Assembly (NCBI GenBank): GCA_017475785.1
Contig: JAFVEX010000055.1
Location: 1-16,423 of the forward strand
Direction: 5' to 3'
DNA length: 16,423 nucleotides
Source of the DNA: Eubacterium sp.
GTDB lineage: Bacteria > Bacillota_A > Clostridia > Lachnospirales > Lachnospiraceae
In this document: positions 7,818 through 13,328 of the stretch, in pieces
Layout: each line of letters opens with the position of its first letter
Numbering within the stretch: the stretch's first letter is position 1
Position numbers and translations under genes: made by a program
The notes under the pieces: generated by a model
What the model was told of the DNA's origin: nothing
The model's input: only the letters and a program-made list of their open reading frames with translations
Database searches by the model: none

Positions 7818-8948
7818 TTATTCCGCAGGTGCTTCTGCCAGTGTCGATTCAAATTCTGCGGTCAGTTCTTCTTTGTTTTCAGCTGCCCAGACAGCGTCGT
7901 AGTCAATTACACTGACTTTATCCAGCGTGACGAGCCCGTCTGCGACGACAGCGTCTGTATTGGTCGGAACACGGAAGGAGTCATTCTCCGCATAGAGGTT
8001 CTGCCCCTCTGTTGAACACATCCAGTCGATGAATTTCTTTGCATTCTCCTGCTCTTCGGCCGGTCCGTTCTTAATGAGCGCGGTTGCTCCAACTTCGTAT
8101 CCTGTGCCATCCTCCGGGAAGGAGAGATCGATCGGGTATCCCTCCGCTGTCGGCTGCAGACCGTCATGTGAGAAGGTCAGCGCGATCGCGGATTCTCCGA
8201 GTGCGACTGCATTCGGCGCCGCGGAACCGGACTGCGTGTACTGGGTGATGTTCTTGTCGAGTTTTTCCAGATACGACCAGACATTGTCCTTGCCCATCAT
8301 CTGCACCAGTGTTGCGAGCACGGTATAAGCGGTACCGGATGTGGACGGATGCGCCATAATGATCTGATCCTGATATTTCTCATCCGGCAGGTCCTCCCAG
8401 CTGGTCGGGTAATCGTAGCCTTTTTCAGCGAACCAGTCACGGTTGCATGCAAATGCGATGCACCCGACATAGATCGGATCCCATACGCCATCCGGATCGA
8501 TGAAGCGCTCCGGTGTTGAGGAGAGTGACGGGGACTGATACGGCTCGAGAAGTCCCTGATTTGCAGCCGCGATATAGTTATCGGTGGAGCCGCCGAGCAT
8601 CAGAGACGCCTGCGGATTTTCCTTCTCCGCCGCGACACGTGTCAGCATTTCACCTGCCGACAGTCGGATGTAATTCACTTCAATTCCGGTCTCTTCACTG
8701 AATTTGTTGATATAGTAAACGACCTCTGCCTCCGGGAAGGCGGTGTAAATGGTCAGGCTCCTGCTGCTCTTCACTTCTCCCTCCGAAGCCTTCTCCGCTT
8801 CCGGTGCAGCTGAAGACGCAGACGCAGCCTTGCTGTCGGATGCCGCCCTGCTTCCCGCATCACCGGATCCTCCGCAGCCGCTTAACAGACCGACTGTAAG
8901 TCCTGCCGTAAGAAAAAGTGCTGCAATTTTCTTCATCGTCTTTTTCAT
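7818..8948 (-). CDS. ABC transporter substrate-binding lipoprotein, AfuA-like
   Basis: A 376-residue extracytoplasmic binding protein. It starts with a lipoprotein signal (MKKTMKKIAAL... with lipobox LLSGC, Cys25), then an Ala/Ser/Glu-rich linker (26-60), then the binding domain from LTIYTAFPEAE. The family is the one annotated 'ferric iron-binding' (COG1840). However, the adjacent ferric-ligand tyrosines expected near the domain interface are absent. Instead ALTFSHD (His261, Asp262) is followed 23 residues on by Glu285, a spacing that matches my memory of AfuA His205, Asp206 and Glu229, which hold glucose-6-phosphate. A Ser/Thr-rich STSGTAYT loop (about 202-209) could hold a phosphate. I infer an organophosphate ligand. 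A weak AAGGGG lies upstream of the ATG. The EEP gene ends 35 bases before it. Confidence 0.88.
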   Translation of the reverse strand: MKKTMKKIAALFLTAGLTVGLLSGCGGSGDAGSRAASDSKAASASSAAPEAEKASEGEVKSSRSLTIYTAFPEAEVVYYINKFSEETGIEVNYIRLSAGEMLTRVAAEKENPQASLMLGGSTDNYIAAANQGLLEPYQSPSLSSTPERFIDPDGVWDPIYVGCIAFACNRDWFAEKGYDYPTSWEDLPDEKYQDQIIMAHPSTSGTAYTVLATLVQMMGKDNVWSYLEKLDKNITQYTQSGSAAPNAVALGESAIALTFSHDGLQPTAEGYPIDLSFPEDGTGYEVGATALIKNGPAEEQENAKKFIDWMCSTEGQNLYAENDSFRVPTNTDAVVADGLVTLDKVSVIDYDAVWAAENKEELTAEFESTLAEAPAE

Positions 8949-8983
8949 CTCTACTGTTCCCCTTTCTCAATGTTTACAAGTTT

Positions 8984-10129
8984 TTATACAGCAAAATCTT
9001 TCTGATTAGAACGATCAGCCTCTGTGCATGCAGCCCACACTGCGTTGTGATCGGAGAGCTCCTCATCGGCAAACGAGCACAGCGCGCTTCCCGGCTTTGC
9101 AAATCCGAAATCCGCGCGGCGCGTGGAAATCATGCGGCTCTCCTTTACATCCATGCCTCTCGCCATAATCCAGTCGAGTCTGAGCCCGAGCACATCGCCG
9201 CCCGGAAGCGGTTTGCGCCGCGTCAGAACCGGCCGGTCAGGAACACATTTGTATCCTCTGTGCTCTGCGTCAGTCAGAAGCGGCTCGTTTTGAAACACAT
9301 CCTCCAGACATTGCCTGCGAAGCGTCTGATCTGCCGCGATCACACCGATGTCCTCCACAGAACGGCCGTCAAATGTATTTGTATTCAGATCCCCGCCGAG
9401 GATGACGGGCATCTCTTTAAAAAATTCATCCGCGGCATCCAACACCGTCTTCATCTGCATCCGTCTGCCGGCAGCGTCCGTTCTGTTTTCCAGGTGCATC
9501 ACGCCGACGCCGATATGCCGGCCCCTGCCGTCTTCGATTTCCGCAAGAATTGCACATCTGCCGCCGATCCGCGTCTGCCTGTCAAAATACCAGTTGTAAG
9601 CCTCCGGAAGCCTGACAACCCTTGCCCGTCTGAACGGCCATCTGGAGAAAATCGCGTTTCCGTGAAACCCCTTCGGATCCGCTTCATTCGCCAGCTCAAT
9701 AAATTCCAGCGCATAGACGTAATTCAGGCCCAGTGCCTTTGCGAGCTCTGCCGTCGTATCCAGTCCGCCGGAACGGACACATCCGTCATCAAGCTCATTC
9801 GCAAGAATAATGTCAAACGGTGATACATCCGGACAGTCCCGCAGAAAATCGCGGATGGCCTCGAGATGAACACCGCGCTCCATATTGAAGACCAGGATGC
9901 CGCAGTCATCGGAACGGGCTCGTTCCTCCTGCGCGGTTTGCTGTACATCCGGAGACAGATTGTGGATCTGTGCTTCTGCGAACTGCGGAATCAGCCGCAT
10001 CACTGATTCCTGCGATTCGATTTTCAGCCGTTCACCAAACTCCTTTCTGCTCTCACTCGAAAGCGTGTCCATTTTCTGTTTCTCTCTTTCTATTTCTTTT
10101 GTATGCATACGGTTATCGGATAAGTTCAT
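8984..10129 (-). CDS. Endonuclease/exonuclease/phosphatase (EEP) superfamily hydrolase
   Basis: Up to 381 residues. The EEP fold begins near residue 76 and shows every active-site block: LVFNME (Asn82), LANELD (metal-binding Glu112), HGNAIFSRWP (156-165), VMHLEN (His212), GGDLNTN (Asp247, Asn249), LDWIMA (Asp319) and LSDHNAVW (Asp360, His361). Family members cleave phosphodiester or phosphomonoester bonds in nucleic acids, inositol phosphates or phospholipids. There is no signal peptide, so it is probably cytosolic, acting on imported material. The N-terminal 70 residues are charged and helical and have no family match I know. The start is uncertain: the ATG at 10129 overlaps a possible -10 box and has no ribosome site; ATGs at 10108 or 10072 are alternatives, the latter after AGAAAGAG. 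First gene of the transporter operon. Confidence 0.85.
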   Translation of the reverse strand: MNLSDNRMHTKEIEREKQKMDTLSSESRKEFGERLKIESQESVMRLIPQFAEAQIHNLSPDVQQTAQEERARSDDCGILVFNMERGVHLEAIRDFLRDCPDVSPFDIILANELDDGCVRSGGLDTTAELAKALGLNYVYALEFIELANEADPKGFHGNAIFSRWPFRRARVVRLPEAYNWYFDRQTRIGGRCAILAEIEDGRGRHIGVGVMHLENRTDAAGRRMQMKTVLDAADEFFKEMPVILGGDLNTNTFDGRSVEDIGVIAADQTLRRQCLEDVFQNEPLLTDAEHRGYKCVPDRPVLTRRKPLPGGDVLGLRLDWIMARGMDVKESRMISTRRADFGFAKPGSALCSFADEELSDHNAVWAACTEADRSNQKDFAV

Positions 10130-10172
10130 TATACACTTAAATCGAATTATATTCCATTGTTAATATATACAA
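10128..10172 (-). promoter_or_regulatory. Predicted promoter region of the EEP-transporter operon
   Basis: Two TATAAT boxes are present on the minus strand, at 10146-10151 and 10128-10133. The first can pair with a weak TTGTAT (10167-10172, 15-base spacer). The second has only poor -35 candidates and overlaps the most upstream ATG, which would exclude that ATG if this box is used. An ATTCCAT half-site (10151-10157 on the plus strand) touches the first -10 box, a position suited to repression. Confidence 0.45.
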
Positions 10173-10219
10173 ATGAATATTATTCTTTTTTGTGCAGAAT
10201 GCACAGGTCTATTCGAAAC

Positions 10220-10289
10220 ATTATTCCATCAGCGTCACATCCCCGCCATGGACCGCAATTGGATCGCAATTGGATTGCAATGGAATAAT
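10220..10289. promoter_or_regulatory. Candidate RpiR operator: inverted ATTATTCCAT ... ATGGAATAAT
   Basis: ATTATTCCAT (10220-10229) and its exact reverse complement ATGGAATAAT (10280-10289) lie 60 bases apart centre to centre in the regulator-operon gap. A third related site, TATATTCCAT, is at 10148-10157 beside the operon's -10 box. The placement between divergent genes and the repetition make it a good candidate for binding by the RpiR dimer. The assignment to RpiR is inference. Confidence 0.5.
10254..10286 (+). repeat. Three tandem 11-base repeats, CGCAATTGGAT type
   Basis: The units are CGCAATTGGAT (10254-10264), CGCAATTGGAT (10265-10275) and TGCAATGGAAT (10276-10286). The first two are identical and the third differs at three or four positions. 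The period is about one helical turn, so equal binding faces would line up. The array lies 33 bases before the regulator's -10 box and merges into the ATGGAATAAT arm of the inverted repeat. Confidence 0.7.
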
Positions 10290-10318
10290 CTCCCGCAGTA
10301 GCGGCATTCGGACGGACA

Positions 10319-10327
10319 TGTTATAAT
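10319..10327 (+). promoter_or_regulatory. Extended -10 promoter element of the RpiR-family gene
   Basis: TG-T-TATAAT forms a consensus extended -10 box, 26 bases ahead of the chosen ATG. There is no good -35 at the standard distance, which extended -10 promoters tolerate. The 11-base repeats lie just upstream. Confidence 0.6.
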
Positions 10328-10353
10328 AATTCATGATTCAGGAGGTGCTCACA

Positions 10354-11214
10354 ATGACGCAGAATACCAATCCGTATGCATCAATTCAATCTCAATACGC
10401 AGGCTTTTCCAGAGTCAGCAGGAAAATCGCCGACTTCATCTTAAAGGATCCTACGCACTGTTCTTCGATCAGCGTCCAGCAGATGGCCGCTGAGTTAAAT
10501 ATCGCAGAATCGAGTATTATTCGATTTTCGAAATCAATCGGGTGTGCGGGCTTTACGGACATGAAGCTGATGCTGGCGAAGTTCTCGCCTCTCTCGGTGC
10601 GGACAATTTTTGAAGACCTTGATCAGAATGATCCGGTTGAGGCCATCACCAGAAATGTGTTTTCCAGAAACATCGATACGCTGCAGCGCGCGCAGGAGCT
10701 TCTGGATTTTGACCGGCTACAGGAGGCCGTTGAGTTGATGAGCCGCGCTTCCTGCATTACCGTACTCGGCATCGGGGCGTCCGGTACCATCGCGGATGAT
10801 TTTTATATTCGGCTGATGCGCGTGGGGATGCGGGCCGTTTCGCTGACAGATTCGCACCTGATGCAGATTGCCGCCCGCCAGGCGGGTCCTGAAGACGTGT
10901 ATCTGGCAATTACGCATACGGGGAAGACGCAGGAGATTCTGCGCGCGCTGAAACACGTGAGAGACCACGGTGGTCACACGATCAGCATAACCGGCTATCC
11001 GAACACGCCCGTGAAGGAGCTCTCAGACTTCTGTCTGGAACTCTATTCCCCGGAGCAGCTGTTTGTCTCGCCGCGCGTCGCACAGTTTTCACTGCTTGAC
11101 AGCCTGTACGTCTGTCTGACCATTCGCAAAGAGAAGGAAGTCACGGAAAATATCCAGGGCATGAATGCGGTTCTGGAACCGTTTCGGATCAATGATTTGC
11201 AGGAACTGGTCTGA
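10354..11214 (+). CDS. RpiR-family (MurR/RpiR, SIS-domain) transcriptional regulator
   Basis: A 286-residue regulator. The N-terminal HTH_6 domain (about 1-77) contains a clear helix-turn-helix, SVQQMAAELNIAESSIIRFS. The C-terminal sugar-isomerase (SIS) domain (about 125-255) has VLGIGASG (137-144) and AITHTGKTQE (185-194), the loops that bind phosphosugars in this family. RpiR proteins repress or activate sugar-phosphate and amino-sugar genes in response to a phosphorylated ligand. The frame is open from 10333, but AGGAGGTG (10340-10347) lies between that ATG and the one at 10354, fixing the start at 10354. It is divergent from the EEP-transporter operon, with repeated candidate operators between, so it very probably controls that operon and itself. 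Confidence 0.92.
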   Translation: MTQNTNPYASIQSQYAGFSRVSRKIADFILKDPTHCSSISVQQMAAELNIAESSIIRFSKSIGCAGFTDMKLMLAKFSPLSVRTIFEDLDQNDPVEAITRNVFSRNIDTLQRAQELLDFDRLQEAVELMSRASCITVLGIGASGTIADDFYIRLMRVGMRAVSLTDSHLMQIAARQAGPEDVYLAITHTGKTQEILRALKHVRDHGGHTISITGYPNTPVKELSDFCLELYSPEQLFVSPRVAQFSLLDSLYVCLTIRKEKEVTENIQGMNAVLEPFRINDLQELV

Positions 11215-11277
11215 CTTTCGCATCGTTCGTCTTCTCACAAAAAGGTTGTATCGATTTGATGCTTAACTACGTCTGTT

Positions 11278-11622
11278 TTATATATGCAAAAAACAGGCCC
11301 CGGCACCGCTGTTATATTCTCCTTTCAGCGCCTGGCCTTTATTGGTGCAGGCACGGCTGCAGTATTTCCTCACCCGGGTATTCTCACGTGCGGCAAAGAA
11401 CACCTCGCCGCAGACCGGGCAGATATGTTTTTCAAAAGAGCTCCACCCTTCCGCATTCGGATGCGCCTTCCAGAACTTCCGCCTGCACTCATCCGAGCAG
11501 AACTTCCGGGGCTGCCCGATCACAGAGTGCTTCCGGTCGATCCGGATCTCCTTTCCGCACTGCGGGCAGAAGCGGATGGCACACTTGGCGACGAACTCCT
11601 TCATGTCGGTTTCAATGAGCAT
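11278..11622 (-). CDS. Small protein with two zinc-finger modules
   Basis: A 114-residue protein with two copies of a C-x2-C ... C-x3-C zinc module: Cys19/Cys22/Cys42/Cys46 and Cys68/Cys71/Cys88/Cys92. The second pair of each lies in a CSxxC-type turn after Arg-Lys-Phe/Tyr (RKFCSDEC, RKYCSRAC), as in treble-clef fingers. The spacing and Trp/basic patches (RRKFWKAHP) suggest nucleic-acid or protein binding. Similar proteins are common beside mobile elements in Clostridia and are often loosely annotated; the function is unknown. The frame extends to 11787, but AAAGGAGGG just before the ATG at 11622 fixes the start, and the upstream part crosses a terminator-like hairpin. It converges on the RpiR gene. 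Confidence 0.75.
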   Translation of the reverse strand: MLIETDMKEFVAKCAIRFCPQCGKEIRIDRKHSVIGQPRKFCSDECRRKFWKAHPNAEGWSSFEKHICPVCGEVFFAARENTRVRKYCSRACTNKGQALKGEYNSGAGACFLHI

Positions 11623-11689
11623 CCGATCCCTCCTTTCCATGCGGGATGAAACCCCCACTTTACGGCAAGATTCCGTTAAAAAACAGCAC

Positions 11690-11724
11690 AAAAAAGCAGA
11701 GGCGGTTTTTGCCCCTGCCGCTGC
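11690..11724 (-). terminator. Predicted intrinsic terminator, minus strand
   Basis: On the minus strand GCAG-C-GGC ... GCC-T-CTGC forms an imperfect stem (11696-11724) with a purine-rich loop, followed at once by six T residues (11690-11695). It would end transcripts coming from the sigma-factor operon and the decayed fragments before the zinc-finger gene. Confidence 0.5.
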
Positions 11725-11762
11725 ACTGTAAGTGGTAAACTTAATTCCGTGAATTGGTAAAA

Positions 11763-11885
11763 GTACTTGCCGTTTACAAGCAGACACTGGATTTTTCCAA
11801 GTTGGTGCCGCACGGCTTTGGAACCGGCGACTGCGTGATCGTAGCAGATGACCTGCTGCACATCGTCGATTTCAAATACGGCGTT
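11763..11885 (+). pseudogene. Fragment of a DUF2800 phage protein (PD-(D/E)XK nuclease-like)
   Basis: The plus strand encodes about 40 residues including LDFSKLVPHGFGTGDC, then VIVADDLLHIVDFKYG. This is the conserved core of the DUF2800 proteins found in Firmicute prophages, where GTGD and DFK are the likely nuclease motif. Whole members have about 370-400 residues; nothing recognisable remains on either side. The homology stops at about 11882, where the opposite-strand DUF1016 fragment begins. The surrounding frame (11754-11939) opens with TTG and has no ribosome site. Dead prophage debris. Confidence 0.7.
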
Positions 11886-11979
11886 TCTCATTCACAGAAC
11901 GTGCGGCATCATACTGGCTCTGCAGGATTGCGGTCTTAATCAATTCTACGGCCTGTCTATAGTCGTTTTTGTCTCCCAT
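11872..11979 (-). pseudogene. N-terminal fragment of a DUF1016 (YhcG/PDDEXK) nuclease-family gene
   Basis: From the ATG at 11979 the minus strand encodes 35 residues, MGDKNDYRQAVELIKTAILQ then SQYDAARSVNEK, followed by a stop in unrelated sequence. The pattern (aromatic, then I-K-x-x-I-L-x-x-Q-Y-x-A-A-R-x-V-N) is the first helical segment of the DUF1016 N-terminal domain, which normally continues into a 'YYGIGKYI'-type block. That block is missing because the homology ends where DUF2800 sequence starts. The original start codon seems kept. The intact family has about 330-380 residues and is common next to restriction systems and on mobile elements. Confidence 0.65.
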
Positions 11980-12134
11980 CGATATGGGAGATTCGAGGGG
12001 ACTCCTTCAGGCAAATCCGTTCTGACATCGTCTCCGAATACTTCCTGGATCATCGGAAAGGTGCTCCAAGCCTTCGGCCAGCCGCAGTAAAAGGCAAGTT
12101 GCGTTACGATCTCGATTGCTTCCGCCTTCGTACC
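11946..12134 (-). pseudogene. Carboxymuconolactone decarboxylase-family gene, C-terminal fragment
   Basis: The minus strand encodes GTKAEAIEIVTQLAFYCGWP then KAWSTFPMIQEVFGDD, a close match to the conserved C-terminal helix pair of carboxymuconolactone decarboxylase/AhpD-like proteins ('EEIIEVVTQLAFYAGWPxAW'). The catalytic Cys-x-x-Cys/His part upstream is absent. The fragment has no start codon of its own. At 12104-12134 it overlaps, in another frame, the last codons of the small membrane-protein gene, so the two are joined at a recombination point. The stop is TAG at 11946-11948. Confidence 0.65.
11973..11990. repeat. Perfect 7-bp inverted repeat, CTCCCAT-CGAT-ATGGGAG
   Basis: The palindrome sits where the carboxymuconolactone-decarboxylase fragment and the start of the DUF1016 fragment meet; the ATG of the latter lies inside it. 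It may mark a rearrangement joint or be a leftover regulatory hairpin. Confidence 0.5.
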
Positions 12135-12403
12135 AGCACTCCGAGACAGAAAGCCAACAACGCGACCACTACATATCCAAGCGACGCATGATCGGCAAAG
12201 ATACTGGCAGCAGCGTTTCCGGTGATCTCACCGGGTGACTGGATCGGCAGTGACGCAATGACCAGTGCCATCGCAATGGTGATCGCAAGACACGTCGTAC
12301 AGGCAGCGGCACACATTAGCTGGTACCTGCGTCGGTTCTTCGCTTTTTCCATGGCATTCATGCGGCGATGCAATTCCTGAACGCGTTCCTCAGATGTCCG
12401 CAT
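12104..12403 (-). CDS. Small two-helix membrane protein, putative sigma-factor partner
   Basis: A 99-residue protein with a basic, helical cytoplasmic N-terminus (about 1-27, MRTSEERVQELHRRMNAMEK then AKNRRR) and hydrophobic helices at about 28-51 and 73-91. The linker between them contains SIFADHASLGY, and the tail is basic (RRRKQSRS). The start overlaps the last 14 bases of the sigma-factor gene, implying translational coupling. A short membrane protein encoded right after an ECF-type sigma factor is often its anti-sigma factor; here that is inference, since no zinc-binding anti-sigma motif (HxxxCxxC) is present. The last codons coincide with another frame of the decarboxylase fragment, so the natural C-terminus may have been replaced. 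Confidence 0.7.
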   Translation of the reverse strand: MRTSEERVQELHRRMNAMEKAKNRRRYQLMCAAACTTCLAITIAMALVIASLPIQSPGEITGNAAASIFADHASLGYVVVALLAFCLGVLVRRRKQSRS

Positions 12404-12935
12404 GTGTGATCCCCTCCTTTTCCAACTCCAGCCTCAGGCGGTTCCTTCCGTTGCTCAATAAATTGTCTATCTTCTTTTTCGTGCAGCCCATGACAGCAGC
12501 GGCCTGTTCATAGCTCAGATCCACATAGTAGAACAGCCAGAGCGCCTCCCGGTACTGCGGAGCGATGCGGTTCAGGCACCGCTGCAGGATGGCACTGCGT
12601 TCGCTCTGCCAGAGGGTGTCCTCAGGTGAGCCGCCCTGCATCGGCAGGTCCTCGTTCAGGCTGAATTCCTGCTGCCGGAACCGCAGCTTCCATAGATGAT
12701 TTGCCTTATTCCGAGCCATCTTGAACAGGTAATCCCGAAAATGCCCCTCACCGATCATAGGTCTGTCCACCAGAATGACGGTAAAGCAGTCCAACATCAA
12801 ATCTTCCGCATCATGCGCGTTGTGAAGGAAGGCATCCAGATAGGCCGTAAGCGCATCAGCATAGCGTAACATCAGTTCGTCGCCTGCTGACTGATCGCCA
12901 GCCAGATATTGTTGGTACAATTGATCGTCTGACAC
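12390..12935 (-). CDS. ECF-like sigma-70 family RNA polymerase sigma factor
   Basis: A 181-residue protein with region 2 at about 8-83 (AEDLMLDCFTVIL and HFRDYLFKMARNKANHLWK) and region 4 at about 115-172 (IAPQYREALWLFYYVDLS, then YEQAAAVMGCTKKKIDNLLS). There is no region 3, as expected for ECF sigma factors. It should direct RNA polymerase to a small set of promoters; targets cannot be predicted. The start is GTG at 12935, supported by AAGGAGGAGAGG. It overlaps the small membrane-protein gene by 14 bases. No strong promoter is visible in the 65 bases just upstream, where a terminator-like hairpin lies, so control by attenuation or read-through is possible. Confidence 0.87.
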   Translation of the reverse strand: MSDDQLYQQYLAGDQSAGDELMLRYADALTAYLDAFLHNAHDAEDLMLDCFTVILVDRPMIGEGHFRDYLFKMARNKANHLWKLRFRQQEFSLNEDLPMQGGSPEDTLWQSERSAILQRCLNRIAPQYREALWLFYYVDLSYEQAAAVMGCTKKKIDNLLSNGRNRLRLELEKEGITHADI

Positions 12936-13001
12936 AGCCTCTCCTCCTTCCTTTCATATAATCCTGCTTTTTAAGTCACCATGTATTCGGATCAGCAAAC
13001 A

Positions 13002-13049
13002 CAAAAAGCGCGCCATGGCCCAATATTATTCATGGGCGCATGACGCGCT
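13002..13049 (-). terminator. Hairpin terminator or attenuator ahead of the sigma gene
   Basis: AGCGCG-C-CATG-G-CCC (13007-13021) pairs with GGG-CG-CATG-A-CGCGCT (13034-13049) around an AT-rich loop, with one mismatch and one bulge. On the minus strand the stem is followed by TTTTTGTG (complement of 13002-13007), fitting an intrinsic terminator in that direction. It lies 67 bases before the sigma-factor start. It could end transcription from the AlbA_2 genes or act as an attenuator for the sigma operon. Confidence 0.65.
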
Positions 13050-13236
13050 GCATTATCATGAAGATAGCAAAGACGAGTTGCGAAAAAGGGCAGACTTATC
13101 CTGTCTGTCTGTCTGACTGAGTCTGGCGGAGGTCAGCATACTTGTCAAGTCCTTTCCCGATTTTATTTGCTTTTTTAATCCGGCGGTTTATGCGGAGGCA
13201 GGGTTCAGCATAACGGATCTCTTGATACAGTCATTT

Positions 13237-13328
13237 GCGTCCAAAAAAGCGGCCACTCACATAATTGCGTTCAGAAAAGCGTTCAGTTTTTGCTCTAGCG
13301 TTCACAAAGCGTTCAAAAAGCGGCCACT
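13237..13328 (+). repeat. Cluster of GCGTTCA repeats within a 14-base direct repeat
   Basis: GCGTTCA occurs at 13267-13273, 13279-13285, 13298-13304 and 13309-13315, and the variant GCGTCCA at 13237-13243. AAAAAGCGGCCACT occurs twice, at 13244-13257 and 13315-13328, each directly after an outer heptamer, so the outer 20-21 bases form a long imperfect direct repeat. The right copy abuts the read-through stop codon of the neighbouring pseudogene. Its function is unknown; it could be a protein-binding array, or slippage products of a coding repeat. Confidence 0.65.

Larger units (their letters stand above)
12936..13328. other. Gene-free stretch of about 390 bases
   Basis: No credible coding frame was seen on either strand. 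It holds, from left to right, the hairpin terminator, a (CTGT)n-like tract at 13101-13115, a lone TTGACA on the minus strand (13143-13148) without a good -10 box at 17-18 bases, and the GCGTTCA repeat cluster. Short stop-interrupted frames suggest decayed sequence. Confidence 0.6.

Noticed and set aside
4883..8948. Ferric iron (FbpABC) transporter
   Set aside because: Family-level resemblance only; the binding protein lacks adjacent ferric tyrosines and the neighbours are phosphoesterases, a sugar kinase and an RpiR regulator.
8918..9823. 301-codon plus-strand open frame opposite the EEP and binding-protein genes
   Set aside because: Antisense shadow; the opposite strand has complete EEP motifs and this frame has none.
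11660..11682. TTACGG/CCGTTAA inverted repeat as a plus-strand terminator
   Set aside because: The stem is only six pairs and AT-rich, and the downstream run on the plus strand is A rather than T; no plus-strand gene ends before it.
11623..11787. 55-residue N-terminal extension of the zinc-finger protein
   Set aside because: It crosses a terminator-like hairpin, shows no domain, and the AAAGGAGGG before the ATG at 11622 fixes a shorter start.
13101..13148. CTGT repeat and TTGACA as the sigma-gene promoter
   Set aside because: No acceptable -10 box lies 16-18 bases from TTGACA, and a terminator-like hairpin stands between it and the gene.
13237..13328. CRISPR array
   Set aside because: Repeats are only 7 bases with irregular 5-23 base spacing; there is no repeat-spacer periodicity and no cas gene.
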